DNA from: an uncultured Ruminococcus sp. | GTDB lineage: Bacteria; Bacillota; Clostridia; Oscillospirales; CAG-272 | NCBI GenBank assembly: GCA_902773455.1 | Contig: CACYEW010000340.1 | Coordinates: 1-7,415 of the forward strand | Direction of reading: 5' to 3' | DNA length: 7,415 nucleotides | Shown here: positions 6,002-7,415 of the stretch, piece after piece | How the letters are laid out: each line of letters starts with the position of its first letter | Position numbering within the stretch: the stretch's first letter is position 1 | The notes under the pieces: model-generated | What the model was told of the DNA's origin: nothing | Databases searched by the model: none | Seen by the model: only the letters and a program-made list of their open reading frames with translations | Position numbers and translations under genes: made by a program

Positions 6002-6526
6002 TTATGACATCGACGCGACGACGTTGTTAAGCATCTGTATAAGATCGGGTATCACGAGAAGCGAAAGACCCGCTATTATGAGGCACAGAAGAACTCCGAG
6101 CACGGCGGAAAGCACCGTGGTCCCTTTTTTCAGAAACAGATTTTCGGCTCTGAATTTAAGCTCTTCCGGAATATAGTATGACGACGAAAGAACGTATTCG
6201 TTCTTTTCTTTGAGCCGTTTCCCCGGCCGAGCGCCCTCCGGCGGAACGGACCGCATGACGCTGCGGTAAACGGAGCCGCGCCGTATCGCCGAAACGACGA
6301 AAGAATTTTTCGAAAACGACGTCTCCGAAAGCTTTACGGCGTGCTCTTCGGAATCGGCGCCGCTTTTCAGAAGAAACGCGACGAAAGACCCGAGCACCTT
6401 CTTATAATAAAGCGATATCAGAGCGGCGAGCACCGCGCCGAAAAACATCGAAAAAACGATTATCGGCACGCTTTGCGAAAATTCCGGATAAGATTCTGTC
6501 TTCGGGTCGAAGAAATATGACCACAT
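6002..6526 (-). CDS. Two-helix membrane protein of unknown function
   Basis: I do not recognise this family. It has 174 residues from the ATG at 6526, or 176 from the ATG at 6532; residue numbers here use the longer form. Two hydrophobic helices lie at about 22-42 and 138-162. Between them is a roughly 95-residue soluble part rich in Lys, Arg, Glu and Ser. A short motif around YYIPEELKFRAE (119-130) just before helix 2 looks like a conserved amphipathic segment. The GGAGG at 6539-6535 is only two bases from the first ATG but eight from the second, which favours 6526. It lies directly after parB, separated by 151-157 bp that contain a long hairpin. It may be a membrane partner of the segregation machinery, but that rests on position only. 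It is not like the single-helix DUF4446 protein often found beside clostridial parB. Confidence 0.75.
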   Translation of the reverse strand: MWSYFFDPKTESYPEFSQSVPIIVFSMFFGAVLAALISLYYKKVLGSFVAFLLKSGADSEEHAVKLSETSFSKNSFVVSAIRRGSVYRSVMRSVPPEGARPGKRLKEKNEYVLSSSYYIPEELKFRAENLFLKKGTTVLSAVLGVLLCLIIAGLSLLVIPDLIQMLNNVVASMS

Positions 6527-6534
6527 TTTCATTA

Positions 6535-6540
6535 CCTCCC
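6535..6540 (-). promoter_or_regulatory. Strong Shine-Dalgarno next to a terminator tail
   Basis: GGGAGG on the minus strand. Its spacing is two bases to the ATG at 6532 and eight to the ATG at 6526, so it supports the shorter protein. It starts two bases after the six-T tail of the upstream hairpin, leaving no room for a separate promoter between them. Confidence 0.7.
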
Positions 6541-6542
6541 TG

Positions 6543-6610
6543 AAAAAAGCCTTTACAACATATAGTTAATTCACACCGTCCCGGACGAAAAAACTATATC
6601 TGTAAAGGCT
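6543..6610 (-). terminator. Three-tier hairpin with T6 tail: terminator or attenuator
   Basis: Read on the minus strand, AGCCTTTACA (6610-6601) pairs perfectly with TGTAAAGGCT (6557-6548), and ATATAGTT (6599-6592) pairs with AACTATAT (6567-6560). A small 1-by-2 internal loop separates the two helices. CGTC and GACG within the apical 24 nt can add a third 4-bp helix. Six T follow at 6548-6543; the first of these is also the last base of the outer stem. The plus strand has no T-tail. It lies between the parB stop and the next gene's ribosome binding site, so it ends parB transcripts and/or controls the membrane-protein gene by attenuation. Confidence 0.7.
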
Positions 6611-6659
6611 ATTATAAACTTTATATATATATTTGTATTTATCGAATTATGAACCTGAA

Positions 6660-6687
6660 ATTAAATTTATCGGCAAAAGCGCGTCAA
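6660..6687 (-). promoter_or_regulatory. Candidate promoter overlapping the parB stop
   Basis: On the minus strand TTGACG (6687-6682, five of six) and TTTAAT (6665-6660, five of six) are 16 bp apart. The -35 element overlaps the parB TGA stop. Transcription near 6653 would give a leader of about 125 nt containing the 6610-6548 hairpin. A perfect TATAAT at 6616-6611 is an alternative, but it has a poor -35 and would start inside the hairpin. Confidence 0.4.
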
Positions 6688-7415
6688 AAATCGAAAATGT
6701 CGTCTCCGCAAAGCTTTTTGATAAGAGTTTCAAGATCGTCGTTATCCGTATAGGATATTTCAAGCGTGCGCTTCTTTCCCGCGTTTATCCTCACTCTGCG
6801 GCCCAAAGCGGCGAACATACGTTCGGAAAGGGCGGAATTATAGCTGTCTTTAACTTTATCCCGTTCGACAGGCTTATCTTCGGCGTTCAGCCGCTTTACG
6901 TACGTTTCAGTCGCTCTGACAGTAAGATTGAGCTTTACGACGGTCGCGGCGGCTTCTTCTATCGCGCTTTTGTCTTTCAGCGCCATAAGAGCCTTCGCGT
7001 GGCCGGCTGTAAGATCTCCGCTTTCAACGTATGAAGCGAGCTTCGGCGGAAGTTCAAGAAATCGTAACATATTTGCGATAGTAGAACGCGGTTTTCCTAT
7101 TCTTGCCGCCAGTTCGTCCTGAGTCAGACCGTAATCGTCCATTATCGATTTATAAGCGGCGGCTTCCTCCATTGGATTGAGGTCCTGGCGCTGAATGTTT
7201 TCGATCAGAGATATCTCGGCGGCGTCGCCTTCGCTTATATCCATTATTATCGCCGGAATTTCGGTAAGTCCCGCCGCTTTTGCGGCTCTGTATCTCCGTT
7301 CGCCTGCGATTATTATGTAAAATCCGTCTCCGGCTTCTCTTACGAGTATCGGCTGAATAACGCCGCGCGTTCTGATCGATTCGGTCAGCTCGGCTATGGC
7401 GTTGCCGTCGAAATA
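6684..7415 (-). CDS. parB: ParB/Spo0J chromosome partitioning protein (5' end missing)
   Basis: ParB binds centromere-like parS sites, spreads as a CTP-dependent clamp and works with ParA in chromosome segregation. The frame stays open to the window edge, giving the last 243 residues; perhaps 40-50 N-terminal residues are outside (numbering from 7415). The CTP-binding region shows GVIQPILVRE at 18-27, GERRYRAA at 38-45 and ENIQR at 72-76. A helix-turn-helix follows at about 97-118 (LTQDELAARIGKPRSTIANM). A spacer and a C-terminal dimerisation segment (about 208-239) end in DDIFDF. An internal ATG at 7244 is not the start, because it would delete the GERRxR box. parA is usually just upstream, which would be beyond 7415. 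Noc, a ParB paralogue, is less likely but cannot be excluded without the N-terminus and neighbours. Confidence 0.93.
   Translation of the reverse strand, partial: YFDGNAIAELTESIRTRGVIQPILVREAGDGFYIIIAGERRYRAAKAAGLTEIPAIIMDISEGDAAEISLIENIQRQDLNPMEEAAAYKSIMDDYGLTQDELAARIGKPRSTIANMLRFLELPPKLASYVESGDLTAGHAKALMALKDKSAIEEAAATVVKLNLTVRATETYVKRLNAEDKPVERDKVKDSYNSALSERMFAALGRRVRINAGKKRTLEISYTDNDDLETLIKKLCGDDIFDF

Noticed and set aside
6684..7244. Short parB starting at an internal ATG
   Set aside because: The frame continues upstream to the window edge and encodes the GERRYRAA box, which is essential in ParB, so the gene is truncated by the window and not short.

Overview
The window looks like chromosome from an anaerobic, probably gut-associated member of the Clostridia (Firmicutes). 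It encodes a SpoIID-domain protein, a YmdB-family phosphodiesterase, a ParB/Spo0J protein and a Tgt of the form I associate with Clostridia. Isoleucine is often coded by ATA, ribosome binding sites are strong GGAGG types, and TTG and GTG starts are used. UGA is a normal stop. The exact taxon cannot be read from the sequence; an uncultured Oscillospiraceae- or Christensenellales-like lineage is a guess.

Layout. Positions 1-380 have no convincing gene. They form a dense block of inverted repeats plus a G-quadruplex motif, bounded by two copies of a 46-bp direct repeat with a 7-nt internal rhythm. Positions 381-3646 hold a compact minus-strand operon read spoIID-like, then ymdB-like, then tgt, with gaps of 10 and 1 nt. 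A divergent intergenic region follows, with a near-consensus sigma-A promoter that drives a plus-strand glycoside hydrolase family 4 gene (3755-5077, probably an NAD/metal-dependent alpha-galactosidase). That gene ends in its own GNRA-loop terminator. Positions 5134-7415 are again minus strand: parB (its 5' end lies outside the window), then a two-helix membrane protein of unknown function, then a membrane-anchored MORN-repeat protein.

How the genes relate. The spoIID/ymdB/tgt set combines a secreted peptidoglycan glycosidase, a cytosolic signalling phosphodiesterase and a tRNA-modifying enzyme. Their spacing says they are co-transcribed, but no single pathway is evident. The GH4 gene is a one-gene transcription unit without a transporter next to it. 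The parB side links chromosome segregation with two predicted membrane proteins of unknown role.

The clearest regulatory oddity is between parB and the membrane-protein gene. A long three-tier hairpin with a six-T tail ends two bases before that gene's Shine-Dalgarno sequence, so the gene can only be expressed by reading through it. This is terminator or attenuator architecture. I see no defence system, CRISPR array, transposase, tRNA or rRNA.
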